DNA from: Cloeon dipterum
Lineage: Eukaryota; Arthropoda; Insecta; Ephemeroptera; Baetidae
Direction: 5' to 3'
Assembly (NCBI RefSeq): GCF_949628265.1
Contig: NC_088790.1
Span: 25,424,545 to 25,488,544 of the forward strand
Length of the DNA stretch: 64,000 bases
Under the pieces are notes generated by a model. The model was not told the origin of the DNA, searched no databases, and saw only the letters and a list, made by a program, of their open reading frames with translations. This document shows positions 47,856 to 60,328 of the stretch, in pieces. The stretch's first letter is position 1. Each line of letters begins with the position of its first letter. The position numbers were made by a program, and so were the translations under genes.

Positions 47856-48320
47856 ATGGAGGATTTTTTCAATTTTGGGAACGAGCTTTTCGAATGCGAC
47901 AAGCAGCAAGTTGAAAGGGCAGCCCCTCAATTCACGCCTCTTTATTTCTCTCCTAAAGACTGTGATGGCGACGCAAAGTTCAAGGAGGATTCGAAATTGT
48001 ACAAGCAGTACGCCGACTACCTGTATTTTAAGGGCGATTACAGCGCTGCCTCGCTCGCGTACCAAGAATTGAGGCACGCGTACCAGGGTAATTTGTTCAT
48101 GGCCAAGTGTGTGCAGGATAGTGAAGCCTGGTGTTTGGCCAAGTTAGGACGCACAAATGAAGCCGAAGCTGTCGCCCAGCTGTTGATGGAACAGGAAAAC
48201 ACCTACGAAAGCAAACGTCACATCGATCATTTCCTGGAAAAACCAAAAATCATTCCAAAAAATAGAGCACCTGTTGTTTTTGTGACGCACGAGGACCAAA
48301 ATTTAACGATGGAACCATGA
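47856..48320 (+). CDS. Small TPR-like protein, C8orf76-like, copy 2
   Basis: 154 residues, about 90% identical by eye to copy 1 over the first 128 residues, including the LYFKGDYSAASLAYQEL and CLAKLGR.NEAEAVA helix pair. A one-base deletion just before the copy 1 stop region (near 48248) moves translation into another frame, so this protein has a different and longer C-terminus ending in NLTMEP. The same 9-nt spacing to the upstream TGA is preserved, although the upstream methyltransferase exon is broken, so any expression needs a different promoter or transcript start than copy 1. Confidence 0.65.
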   Translation: MEDFFNFGNELFECDKQQVERAAPQFTPLYFSPKDCDGDAKFKEDSKLYKQYADYLYFKGDYSAASLAYQELRHAYQGNLFMAKCVQDSEAWCLAKLGRTNEAEAVAQLLMEQENTYESKRHIDHFLEKPKIIPKNRAPVVFVTHEDQNLTMEP

Positions 48321-48470
48321 CTAACACTAAACAACACACCAGCATCCTTGTTTTTAATGTTCAGATTTTTTTGCTTTAAATGACGTGAAAAAGGAAACAA
48401 CTAAAAGCTGGAACTCCAACAACAATCGTTTAAAAACTTTGATCATTTGTCTAACAACACACTTCTGAAT

Positions 48471-51400
48471 ATGCAGATATTGAAGATCTTTTTCTTTCTA
48501 AACATCCTGGTAATATTCAATTTATTGTTTATCTCATAAAACTGTGCGTGCTTATTGTTACAAAAAAATTATTGCTCTATCTAGTCATGTCTTAGCGTGT
48601 AAATATATTATTAAAGATAAAATTACTAAATAATGTCGTTCTTATTTTGATGATAAATGATAATTCATGCATAAACCGGTAGATGAGCTGACTTTATCTA
48701 TAGATTGATTATCCGATTTTCGTATATAAGACACCATTCTTCTCGCTTTATGCCAAAAGGAGCCATGTTATGCTTTTGAAAAATGCCTTCTAATATTCTG
48801 GACTTGAAACCAAAATGGCTCTTGAATAATTTTAGGCTTGGATATTAATGTAAAGTGAAATCCCTCAAAATAAAAAACAAATATCGCTATATATTATAGT
48901 GATACAAATTATTTTTAATTTTCGTAGTTCGTCGGCCTGAACAGCGCAGCAAAGTCTCCAAAAGCAAGAAACAAAAAATCTGGCCTTAGAGGTAATTTTT
49001 TAAGTTTGATTCAACAAAAAAATCTGCTAACACAGATTAATACGAATGACTTTAAGCAATTTTGTATGCTCCAAAATATATGCATTGAAATTTTTAAAAC
49101 TATAACACTACTGTCTACCTTGAATTATAGAAAGTAAGGGCAACCGTAGAGGAATAATATTAAAATGCTGTGGAAAAAAATCGTGCATCAACCCAGGAGC
49201 AAGATTAAAGCAAAACGTAACCGAGGGGTTCAAAACATCGTTGCTAAAAAATTCGGCATTCACACCCAAAGATGTGAGAGTAAAATTTATCGAAAGGGTA
49301 AACTTTTAAACCTAATTATTTAAAAATCAGAGCTCAACAAAGGAAACAGAGATTACCATCACCAGTATAAATAATGAAGAGCTACAATCAGCAACTTATT
49401 CTGATACAGATGCAACTACAGAATTGTAAGATCACCAATATGTTTCAAATAAAGTTAAGAGGAGGACGCCAAATTAGTAAATAACAATCAAAAAAGGAAA
49501 TATAAATATGTTTATCAAAATTTTATTGTTCAAATATTGCACGAATATTTGTATGGTATAGCTTGCACAGACAATGAGACTTTTTTAACGCTTATACATA
49601 TTTCAATCCTTATAATAAGGAATTTAAAAACAGTTCAAATGAGCTGGAATCCAAAGCAGAGATAAATTATTTGCTTCAACCAGTAAAGATATTGCTACAT
49701 CACCAATCTTCGCCCATTCAACTGAACCGACACGTTTCTCAACAATGGATTCAACCTCAAACCCAGCAACAATGGACCCCACTCCAATTACAACACCATC
49801 ATCATCAACAGATCAGAGAACAAAGTTACCAACTCCAGTTTTGACAGAAATATTTACAACGTCAACAATGATCACAACAAAATTATCGTCTTCAACAAGA
49901 GCAATCACCTCGGCAAAAACTCCACCTTCAACCACAACTCCACCCCCATCTTTAGCGGTACTAATATGATAATTTTTTATTACCGGCTTTTTAAATTATG
50001 ACGGTAAATAGGATCTCATCGTAGGAAAATGCGAATCTTCATTCCCACCAGATGTAAAATACAGTATGTCATTGGATCATTTTATTTTTTTCAATATGAG
50101 ACCTTTCAGAAGGGACTTTTTGAAATCAATGGACGATTGAAAGGTTTAATTTCTTGAATTTTATATTAATACTTACGAAAAATTGTATTCCGTAGATCCG
50201 GACAAGTTTGGTTTTTGGGTCACCTCTTGCAACCAACTTTTTGTGTTCGGCAAATCTTTGGTGAGCGTTCGCTCTTATATTTTTAATAATATATATGAAA
50301 ATTTAATTTGTGCAGGTGACGTGGAGGGAAAACACCATCAAATGCGCTTCAATTGGAATGCAGCCGATTGAAATAGGAAACGACGCCAAATATCAGTGCT
50401 TCAAAAAATTGGGTTTGCCGAGCGCCCCAAATTTATTTATAAAAAGGTTTAATATAATTTTGTTAAAAGCAATAAATTGGAAGTACGGGTCAAACTACTG
50501 GACCTCTGGCCTAAGGACACAAGGCAAAAACTTTTCGTGGTGCCACAACAATAATGGTTCTGTGCGTTTTTGGGCGCCTGGCCAGCCCGATAATTTAAAC
50601 GGATCAGAAAACTGTGTTCATATGAACATAAAAACAGAAAACACTACTGTCTATTTGACCGACAAAAAATGCACCAACATCAATGTTTTCTCCTGCCAAG
50701 TAAATATTATTTAAATTAGGTTAGATATCTTTAAATTTTTGCCATTTTACAACGGAAAGTAATATGGAAGCAATATTCTAGATTTTCAAGTAACGATCAT
50801 GATCTCTTAAGAGTTATTAAAATTTGATTAGGGATTAATTTTTTCTAATCTATATTATTTATTAATTTTACAGGGTCCAACTACGCCTCCACCACCATGC
50901 ACGTCACCAGTTTGTCCCAATATCACGTGCAAAAGAAATGTAATAACAATTATTTAATATTTCAACTGAATTCTGCATGAATTTTGATCCCAAAAACAGA
51001 TGTCTCTTTATACAAATTCGACCAAAGAGGGCAAGACTTCCTTCTATTTAGCATGTAAAAATAAATGTACAATTATTAATTATCAACGGCTACACATGGG
51101 CTCCAAAACTGTTACAGATCCAGATATGTTTGGTTCCTGGTACAAGAAAAACAACCGTTTTTACTTTTATAGCTACCCGAACAAGACGCAAACAGTCTCT
51201 ATATAAATTAAAATTATGCGCTAACTAATTTTAAAAAAATATATCTCGTTCAGTTCCTAGGGGCGATGAAAGCGTGCTGCGATTTAGGAATGAATCTACT
51301 CAGCCTCCAGTTTGATTACAAATTTGACGCAGTTTTGGCTGGAGTGAAAGGTCTCTATTAAATTAATCAATTTATGGACCACACAATGCTTAATTGATAT

Positions 51401-53558
51401 TATTGCGGGGCACCTCTGATTTTCGCAGCCCTTTTCTTTGTAGGGCTGGCCTCTGCGGCCCATTTTGGCTTTGCCTGTTGCCAATCGGGCACTGAATCCA
51501 GTTATTAATACAAAACTGATAAATGAATTTATCTGTCTACCTGCTGGAGCGATAAATTGATGATAATTTTTATTTAAATTTTAAATTTTATTAACTATAT
51601 TGTTTCTTATCGCAGAAAAATATACAAATCCGGGCCACTTTTGGACTTCAGGCACTGACAGCGGCTGCGAGTCAACTTTCGGCTTCTGCGCTGTGAATCG
51701 TTTGGTTCGAAAAGATACCAACAATTGGCAGCGGGGACAGCCGAACAACGCAGGCGGAGCGGAGAATCACTTGGCTGTGTACATCAATGGGTCAAGTGCA
51801 TTGATGGCTGATTTTAACGGCGATTCAAAGCTGCGGTACATCTGCGAGGTTTGGACACAAAATCTTGAAACGACTGAATTTGAGACGCTGAGTTTACAGG
51901 CCCGGGACACGACCAAATCCGCCTCAGGAGGCAAAGCTGTGAGAGACGAGTGTGCTGCTATTTACAATGTCAGCATGAGTGTGTAAATTAATTTTATTTT
52001 ACTTCTGTAATTAATTTCATCCTATTCGAGGCGAAATTGATAATATGCTGAACAACACAAACTATGATTTGAGGATGAAAGTATGCCATATATATTATTT
52101 AAAAGCTTGAAAATAGTGACGAAAACCGAATTTGTGCTAACTAATTTTTTGTTTAAGTGCTTCATCAAGTGCATTGGCGAAAATAGTGATTTGGTAAATT
52201 ATTATTCTTTTGGGCCATCCCAATCTTGAGAGTAAATTGTATAGATGATCGACGGAAAGTTTGTTGAAAGTGAATTTCTGGCAATATTGGAAAAGTTGGC
52301 AGCTGGTAATTTGGAGGAATTCAAGAAAAACATGATGATAGAAGATGAGTGCGTTAACTCCACTGGTTAGCTTTTGTAGCTTCATTATTAGTTTTACTAT
52401 ACATTTTAACTTACAAAGGTGGAATGGATGAGTGCGACAAGGCGGCGCAATTGATTAAGTGTGCGAATGAAAAGGCGCCTGACGTGCTCATGAGCGTAGT
52501 TGATGAAATGGAGAGGTCCATTTCTCAGTCGGAGTCAGCACAAGTCTCTCGCGATTCCTATTATTTATTCGACAGATCATTCATCCTTTGATATTTCTTT
52601 CAGGAAATTGCTCTGCTGCGCCCGCAGCCTGCTTTTTGTGTCCAAGATTTTCCTTGCTTTATAGACGTGGGATCTTTTAAGGATGTGAAATATGGAAGCA
52701 ATTAATAATTTATCTATTATTGCAGACGTCTTTAAGAGCGACGTTCGACGAAACGACAACAAGTGAGGGGCATTTCGAACATTAACAATTTTAATTTCTG
52801 GGAGTATTTAAAATCACTATTTTTTAATTGGACTTGTGGGATATTCAAGTATTGTACATTTTAGCTATTTATCAACGGCTGAAATTAATTTGTCAACTTA
52901 AATAATCTTTTTTGAAGTTTAAATCAAATGTAGCTTGTTCCTAATTGTTTATGAATGAGGAAGTTGCAAATATTTTAATACAAATTTTAAAAGCGAATTT
53001 TACTGACTTTTTCATATTTCAGGTCAGTGGTTTGATATCACAGTATCGTCCTCGACAAACTTCACTATTGATTACGTTTGCGGCAAAAAGTACCTGATAT
53101 TCTCGATTTACATTGTAAATATATAATCAATGTATGTATCGCGCACTTGCCAAAATAACGGGTGGCTAATTTTTTAGTTCTCCTATACCAATGGAAACAG
53201 TATGTGCTGCAAGTTTGGCCTCCGATCGGCCACTCTGGACACACTGCAGAAGATGGAGTGCATTTTTAACAGCTCAGGTACCATTCTCTCTAATTCTGAT
53301 ATGAGTGAACCGTGAATATGTTGTGGTATAGTATATGCATCGTCGTACAAGAACTGGAACTTCTGGATTCCCGTTGCTTGGCGGGACGGACAGCCGCGGT
53401 GGTGTTTCTCGAATTCTTCATTGAGTGACCTCGCTTTCAACACTTCTACCCTAGATCCCGCAATTCCTGCTTTTATTATGAATTACCAATCTAAGAAAAT
53501 ATCATCGTTTGGTTTAAACTCTAGCTTTAATGCACATGTTATTTGCGAAGATTATTAA
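48471..53558 (+). CDS. Secreted mosaic protein: CTLD-CTLD-OBP-CTLD, copy b
   Basis: Tandem paralogue of 36954-42009, predicted 842 residues. Exons: 48471-48509, 48928-48991, 49131-49279, 49331-49425, 49660-49957, 50110-50143, 50196-50260, 50316-50412, 50470-50699, 50874-50939, 51000-51054, 51118-51194, 51254-51350, 51616-51848, 51900-51978, 52031-52080, 52158-52193, 52245-52365, 52419-52543, 52604-52666, 52726-52762, 53023-53114, 53178-53277, 53332-53558. Twenty-two of the 24 exons have exactly the length of copy a; exon 9 is 15 nt shorter, in frame. At the copy-a acceptor exon 5 would be out of frame, but a CAG 40 nt downstream (49657-49659) restores phase, so this start is inferred. All six OBP cysteines and spacings are conserved, as are QPDN in CTLD1 and QPNN in CTLD2. 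One CTLD3 cysteine of copy a (TIDC) is Tyr here, and the IC before NFW is NW. Function is unknown. Confidence 0.76.
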
Positions 53559-55059
53559 ATTTCAATATTATTCTGGCTTTAAACCAAGGATGAGGTTTTT
53601 GTGAGGATAAACTGTAAAATATTAACGCTGTGTGTGTGCTAAAGGTTTTTAATGTTATGTTAATTAAATATTCACTCCTTCAGTAATAGCTGGAAATATT
53701 TTTTACATCGTAACATTTTACAACATTCTTGTTTTCAAATTTTCATAATTATTTTGACCAATGTATATTTTGTTAAATTTATGTAATAATAAGATGTTAA
53801 ATTTTTTGTGATTTACTCAATAAATATGCGAGAAAGAGTCAAATTGGAAGTGAAAGACGTGTCAAAACCTTTAAAGATTTTCTTATTTCTGCATGAAAAA
53901 GTAGTCCAAGTGACTAAAAGCATTTCTGAGAATGATAGGAATAAAATACGAGAGAAATTCGCATTTTTATAATTTGATTTGCTGCAAAAAACGACCATTG
54001 AGAGATTATTTAATTCATTCCCGACAAAAAATAATCATTTTTAGAGCAGCAGAGGAATCTTTCCAAGCGTAAGAGGAGAAATTAAATTTGTATCGGAAAT
54101 TTACAGAAATTTAATATTTTTAACAAAAAACTCAAGCATACTAAGTTTTTACTGCTACTCTGAAAGAATTCAAAGCCTCGAACTCATATATAATGGAAAA
54201 TTAATTTTGTTAGTGCGCATCACACCACGGTCCCTTTCGAAACCAATTGATGAGCTACGCAGTAGTTTTTATCCTATACACATAAATATGAATTATTTCC
54301 AAATGTACTTCTAATCAGAGGAAAATTCTACGAGACGGAAAGTTTGACATCAGTATACAAATAAATTAATTTTCAACACACCATCTCGGGACGAGAATAG
54401 AAAATAATAAAAAATTGACTCATTTTTTCACTACTTTAGGGTTCGAAGCTTGGTTTTCTGATTACTTTAACATTTTGGTAAAAATTAACTCAATTTTGGT
54501 TGTGAGACTATTCTATTAAAAATCATAAAGCCTTGGAAATCCCCATTAGATTTCATTTGAGTAAAGAAACAATAATTTCAGCTTTATTTCTGAATTGGAT
54601 GAATTATTATTAATGCGTAGCTATTGGTTATAAAAACTTTTATCTTTAAGTCAATCGAATAAGCAGCAAAACAAGGAATTAATTTTTACGATTCAAAATA
54701 TTACAAATCAGTGCCACAATTCCATGAATGTGGATTTTTTGTTTGCGCATTTCCAACGAGCGTCATAGCATCAAGGTGCATCTCCACTTCAGAGAAATTC
54801 GGAAGCATTCCAGAAAAGTAAGAAATTCCTTTGCTCGAGATATTCCATGAATTTTCTTCCACCTCTGAATACCAGGTTGGCCTGGTCGAGATTTATCCAC
54901 ATTCCCACTCTAGAGCTAGACCAAGGCGCAAGCAAGGTAGCTAATATTAGACGAAAATCAAATCATTTTTAAGGTAATTTTCATTACTGTAATTTTACAT
55001 TGCATAATTGTAGGATTTAACATTGTTTAATTATCATTATAGAATAATTGAGACGTACA
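53559..55059. other. Intergenic with duplicated block, upstream of the BTB gene
   Basis: 53,815-54,450 is a paralogue of 57,075-57,665 (shared words GGTTTTTATCCTATxx-type region, AATTGATGAGCTA, GGGTxCGAAGCTT). 54,880-54,940 ends in GCAAG|GTAGCT and could be an untranslated first exon of the BTB gene. No other gene was seen. Confidence 0.5.
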
Positions 55060-56625
55060 ATGGCTGCCAATATGATCATGCCGGGTACTCATCACCAACT
55101 ATGCAAAGTTCAAGTTGGCTGCGGCAATAAAACTGTATTAATTATTAATATTATTTTTTTCCCTAAAAAACTAAATCATTTTCATTTGAAACTTTAGGAG
55201 GTGCGTGTTTATCCTCAGAATATATTGAAAAAAGCTTGTCCAACCCTGTGTCATGTGATAGAAAAGTATCGCGCCAAAGAATCTGTGCCGATTCGTATAG
55301 AAGGTTCTCCTCAAGCATTTGATGCAGCAATGAGGTAAATTTTTCATTCCATTTTTGACTAAATTAACCGTCTTAAAATTAAGGTTTCTTTCGGAGACAT
55401 CAAAAGAGAAGAATTTTCATCTGGATGAATTTAGAGCGATTGAATTTTTAGACTTTGCCTGGAAATATCAATCGCCGGAACTGAAAAAAGCTGCCGAAAC
55501 ACTGTGTCTGAAGGCGGATTTTGCTAATTTGGATGGCCGCAGCCTAATCAATTATCACTCCTCGTTCCTGACAAACAAGCTCTGGACAGGGAAAGAGGAT
55601 CGAGAAAAAGTATGTATTTTTTATTATAATTTAAGCTCATTATTTAACCATTTTTTTCATAGGAACTACTTGAGGAAATTTCCAGACGAGGAACGGAGGT
55701 TCTAAATTATTTAGCAGAGTCCAAGAAAATGTGTTTCGACACTGTGAAGAAAATCCTCGAACAACCTCGACTAAATGTGTTTAAAGAGAAGGACGTTTTT
55801 GACTGCATCAATGCGTGGAGAAATAACATAAGCAAAGCTGTTGAAGAAAAGGAATACGGCAATAACGAGTTTATCATATTTCAACAACGTTGTAAGGACG
55901 AGTTGCTGCCTCTGATTCAATTCGAATTTTTCTCAGTGTACGATGTTCACCAACTCTTTGACGAAGAGACCTCATCATTGAGTTTCACAGAGAAGATGAC
56001 GCTTGTGAAAAAAAATCCCCCACGAAACATCAATCTAGGTTTGCTGCTCCACATGTTAACACTAGGAGAAGAACATTCCCCAGACGGTGGTTTGAATTTG
56101 GATTATTTGTCACAGTGGAGGGGATACTTTATTCCCTTCACTCATCAAATGATGTTTTTGAAATCTGAGGACGATTTGGAGAATAAGATTTATGGTGCCG
56201 AGCAAACTTTGAATATTCAACCTCTGAAATTGGATTTGTGCCTCATGTCGGTCAGACTGTACAATCTGCAAGGCCTACAACGTAATCGGGAAACTAAGCT
56301 GTTGTCCTTTTCGGTTGCAGTGATGAGATATGAAGGCAAATTAAAACAAACTGAATTAATATCTTACTTCAAGTGGAGGATGGGTGAGTCGAAACGTTTC
56401 ATACTGAGGTATCCTTGCCTCCTGAAAAAAGGTCAAAAGTACAGGATTATAGTGACCAACCTGGGGAACACACAAGAAAAACAAACTTTTTTCCAGCCTG
56501 CGTGTGATGGGCAAGATTTTGAAAATATTTTACAAGTTCGTGGAACTGGAAACATCTGCGGACTTACCTTTGCTTTTGCAAATAGAAGCGTGTGTGACGA
56601 GAATGAGATTGAAACATCAGATTGA
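55060..56625 (+). CDS. BTB-BACK protein with PHR-like C-terminus
   Basis: Four exons: 55060-55134, 55198-55334, 55384-55609, 55663-56625, giving 466 residues. Residues about 10-90 fit a divergent, short BTB fold (CKVQVGCGNKTEVRVYPQNIL, then IEGSPQAFDAAMRFLS). About 95-260 is a BACK domain (EFLDFAWKYQSPELKKAAE, then a helix with KDVFDCINAW). About 300-460 resembles the PHR beta-sandwich of BTBD1/2/3/6-type proteins (LCLMSVRLYNL, RYPCLLKKGQKYRIIV, CGLTFAFANRS). Proteins with this order are typically substrate adaptors for cullin-3 ubiquitin ligases in the cytoplasm. The BTB part is shorter than usual and lacks the standard SDV.F.V opening, so either an upstream exon is missing from the model or this is a derived member. 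AATAAA sites follow near 56787. Confidence 0.75.
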
Positions 56626-57731
56626 TATATTGAACACTTGAGTTTTCGTGTAAGGTCCTTTTGACCTTTTAAATCATAATTCAGGCTAATTACTCTATAA
56701 AATGTATTATATAGTATCTATAAATGTAAGATTAATTTTTCTTTAAAAATTTTACATATGTATGGTAAACTATTGAATTCAAACATAATAAATAATAAAT
56801 ATTTCTGTACTCATTATGACCATAATGACAAATAACATGCAATTTTCGCATTTTTATTAAACAAATAACCTCTTACTATTATCGATTCTACGTGTTTTTA
56901 ATTCTCTCATTAAATTCTATGTCTTCAAATCAAAATCTTTTTTGTTGGTCTTTCAAATTTTCTTAGAAGAGTGACAAAAGGCAAAGGCAATAATGTTTAA
57001 GTGCACGCACACTGAGAAAAGAAAAGTTTCACGGGGGGAAAAGAACTGCGAGCTCTTCAACAGCGTGCGAAATAGATATAACTTTGGGGTCAAATTGGAA
57101 GTGAAAGACGTGTCAACACCTTTATAGATTTGCTTATCTCTAATTTTAAGTGAGAAAGTAGTTCAAAAACTATTTCTGAATGAATAAAAAACGGCAGGAA
57201 TTCTCATCATTATCATTTTTAATTTGCTGCAACATTGACTTTTGAGAGATTTTCTTTTTAATATTATTTATTCCATTCCTTATTTTTAATTATTTTTATA
57301 GCAGTAGATAAATTTGTCCAAGCTTAAGGAAAAAATTTTAATTTAATATTTTTTTACTAAGTTTTTACAGCTGCCCTGAAAGTTTTGATTGCCTCGAGCT
57401 CATATAATGGAAAATTATTTTTGTTAGTGCGTATCACCACGGTGTCCCTTTCGAAACAAATTGATGAGCTATATACGCAGTAGTTTTTATCCTATGTAAA
57501 TATGAATTATTTCAAAATGTAAGTCTATAATCAGAGGAAAACTCAACGAGATGGAAAGTTTGACATCAGTATACAAATAAATTAATTTTTAACAAACCAT
57601 TTTGAGGCGAGAGAAAAGTAAATAAAAAATATTGACTCATATTTTTTGACTACTTTAGGGTCCGAAGCTTATTCATTAGGTCAGTTTCGGAGTGAGTCTC
57701 AAGGCTGCAGCATAGATCAACGCACGCAGAG
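56626..57731. other. Intergenic, duplicated block upstream of the PLXDC-like array
   Basis: 3' flank of the BTB gene, then 56,960-57,665 shared with 46,835-47,120 and 53,815-54,450. The last part should contain the promoter of the first plus-strand PLXDC-like gene. No gene was seen. Confidence 0.5.
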
Positions 57732-60328
57732 ATGACACAATTTCAAAATCTGTTTTTTATTTTGGTAGCTCTCTTGGTGGCTCCAGTGGTTCCTCTCAGT
57801 TTCTGCGAGGATGCTGATTACTGTTGAGTAGAAATTTACTATTTGAACGTATTTCCCGGAAAAACCGTCATAATTCTTAAAATCCATATTTTGTTTTACA
57901 TCGTTTTCAACTCACGTTTCACTCCCTTTTAAATCTAATACATTAATTTGACTAAAACGATAATTATCTCTTTGTGTTAAACAGCCACTGAAAATGGAGC
58001 TCCAAAGGCTATCTTTGGTTCAAACCTAGGTTACTTCCGGTTCTACGCGGTAAAAGACGACCACTTGGCCAACTCATTGTGGGTTAACACGGATGCAGGT
58101 GGAACAATATATTTTAGCAATATTACCAAACCAGCCTACGACAATAGGTTTGAACCGACAAACCGATATGCCATGGTAATTATGGAAACTATAATTTTTA
58201 ACCTTGAAACTTCTCACATGTGGAGAAAAAATTGTGTGATTTAATTTAGCTTAATTTAGTTTCAAAGTAATATTTATTAATATGGTTCTGCAGGGCTACT
58301 TTGCCCCATGTCCAGACAAAATATAACATCAGTTTGTACAAAATTGTTTAAAAGAGAGGTGGTTTAGTATTTCTTGAAAAACTGTTCTTTTAAAAACTCC
58401 TTGACACCACTTTAGTTTCCGTTGTGATAGACATTGGGCGGAAGGTTGTTCCACTTTGAACTTTAAAACAGTTTTCGGGCCTTTCAACACTTACAAAATT
58501 GGGCCAGCAGTTTCATTTGATGCGCTCTTGTCCTGCCAAAAAGGTTAACATCGTACATTTTGGTTACTATAAATGGCACAGATAAGGCGGACAGTTTTTA
58601 TGCAGAATTTTGTGTGTCTCCTATCAACAACATTTAATATTTGACATTTATTTATAGAGAGCATAAAGTTTTTGGCCACGTTTGACATTATAAATATAAC
58701 GAATTACATTAATCCGCGCAGTATTTGTTGTAGTTTTAGCAATTTTAATTCAATATGTTTCAGTTGCCAACTCTTTCATTTGACTTCCCGTATTATGGGA
58801 CCATCATAAGAAGTATGAAAGTAGACATCGACGGCAAAATTTGCATGGGAAAGATGGGATTTCCAGATGATGATTGTGTTTCCTATATTGCGCCGCTGGG
58901 GACAAAATTGTTCTTCCCCAGAGACAAAAGCTACATTAAATATTACGACACTGGTATATATTATAGCTTTTGTTTGCTCATCGAAATCTCCTTATTCTTT
59001 TTGTTCAATTATAGGCAAATCGTTAACAGTGCAATGGGGCAACGTGGACTTGTACCCGCCATTTTACGTGCTCGAACTAAACGCGAGCTTTCAAGTGACT
59101 TTGTACGAAAACGGTACAGTCCAGTTGGTTTACAAGCAGATGATGACGTCCATGTACGACCTATATAATTCTAATTTTATCACTGATTTAACCATCGGCA
59201 TGAGTGACTCGTTCAAACTAGAGGCTGGGCGTAAGTGACACAATTTTTCGTTGTATTTTACAAAATAACGCTACGGCCTGAAATTTCAGGTAATAATGTT
59301 GATGTAAAGCCTTACGGCGTAATTGAGTTGAAGAATCGACTGAGCTCGGATTTCGAAATAGAAACCGGAACCGTGATAACGATGAAGCCACTTCCCATTT
59401 GTAACATGTTCACTAATAGCAAGTCTTGCGAGAAGAGCAGAAAACTAATTAAGGTAAGCCAAAATCAATGTTGATATCAAAAAAATTGCAAATTTTAAAA
59501 CATTGCATAATTGACAATAAAAAACTAAATTTAAGAATTTTATAAATTAGAACAATAATTCTTATAAATTAGTATTCAATGACCTTATTAATGCAAAAGG
59601 TTTAGCTTTTTTATAAAATCAGCGGGGTTCACATTTGCGATGAAATTGGTTCGCACTGCGCAGATCCAAGATGGCGTCTGAATGTGGGAAACAAAAAGCT
59701 CTCTTTGGGTTGCCGCTCGAGTGTCAAGAGTTTGTTTTTACGATCCAAAAGACACAATTAGTTAAGAGTAATCCAAATTATGCGTCACAATATTGACCAA
59801 AACTTACTTCTTTTCGCGCATTTTCACGCGACCTTTTTTTCGCGCCATACTCCACCGGACGCCATATCTGCGCGTTGCACGAATCTGTACCCCGCTGGAT
59901 TAAATGTTGTTAATATTTCAATTTTAGCCATTCATTATAATTGATTACTGAACAAATTAAGGAAAAATTCCCGAGTTTGAAGAGGAAATTTTTCGTTTGC
60001 TTGTGCGGCCAGGAAGTGAAATTTATAAAAAAAAATTGGAATTTCAGCTTAATAGCAAAAACTACTTTGAATTTTTTATTTTCAAAGTTTTTGACACCTT
60101 TTATTTTTATTTCATTCAATTTTTTTGGTTCATTAATACATACATGAGTTTTTAATCACGTCTGAAATGTAAATATTTTAACTCACAGACGAACATGTTT
60201 TTTTTCTCTTTTCTCTCCAGTGTTTGTGGTGCCCCAGGCTCAACCGTTGCTTCAATTACGTGTCAAGCAGGGACTTTAAATGTTGGTGGAAGACAGAGTG
60301 CTCCGACAGTATCTACAACATCGGATAG
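57732..60328 (+). CDS. Secreted PLXDC/TEM7-like protein with PSI domain, array copy 1
   Basis: Six exons: 57732-57822, 57985-58175, 58764-58953, 59015-59230, 59290-59453, 60221-60328, giving 319 residues with consistent phases. A signal peptide (MTQFQNLFFILVALLVAP) is followed by SLWVNTD, an NIT glycosylation sequon, LSFDFPYYG, DIDGKICM, YIAPLG, SLTVQWGNVDLYPPFY, VTLYENGTVQLVYKQM, IGMSDSF, YGVIELKNRL, GTVITMKPLPICNMF and a PSI-like Cys block with CLWCPRLNRC. This matches the order of the PLXDC1/2 extracellular domain. The C-terminus ends 20-25 residues after PSI with no membrane segment, so the protein should be secreted. Intron 5 contains a family D element. Exon 1 uses a GTTGAG donor that is shared with the paralogue at 63204. 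Confidence 0.85.
59636..59898 (+). repeat. MITE-like element, family D, copy 3 (intronic)
   Basis: About 260 bp inside intron 5 of the PLXDC-like gene. It has imperfect inverted ends containing GCGCAGAT and GGCGTC. Nearly full match to 3925-4193. Confidence 0.72.

Larger units (their letters stand above)
47530..53600 (+). repeat. Segmental duplication, second copy of the methyltransferase-tail/TPR/lectin block
   Basis: 47540-53600 is collinear with about 34885-42010: end of methyltransferase intron 4, exon 5, TPR-like ORF, signal exon and all lectin-OBP exons. The first copy additionally contains the extra tandem segment 35540-36660. The region between the copies (42.1-47.0 kb) holds the antisense PLXDC-like and receptor genes. 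Confidence 0.85.

Noticed and set aside
50412..50470. Reading straight through between lectin exons 8 and 9 in copy b (open frame), or a 23-nt intron starting at GTTTAA
   Set aside because: The equivalent stretch in copy a contains stops, and 23 nt is too short for an intron. A GTTTGC donor about 35 nt earlier gives a 57-59 nt intron with correct phase in both copies.
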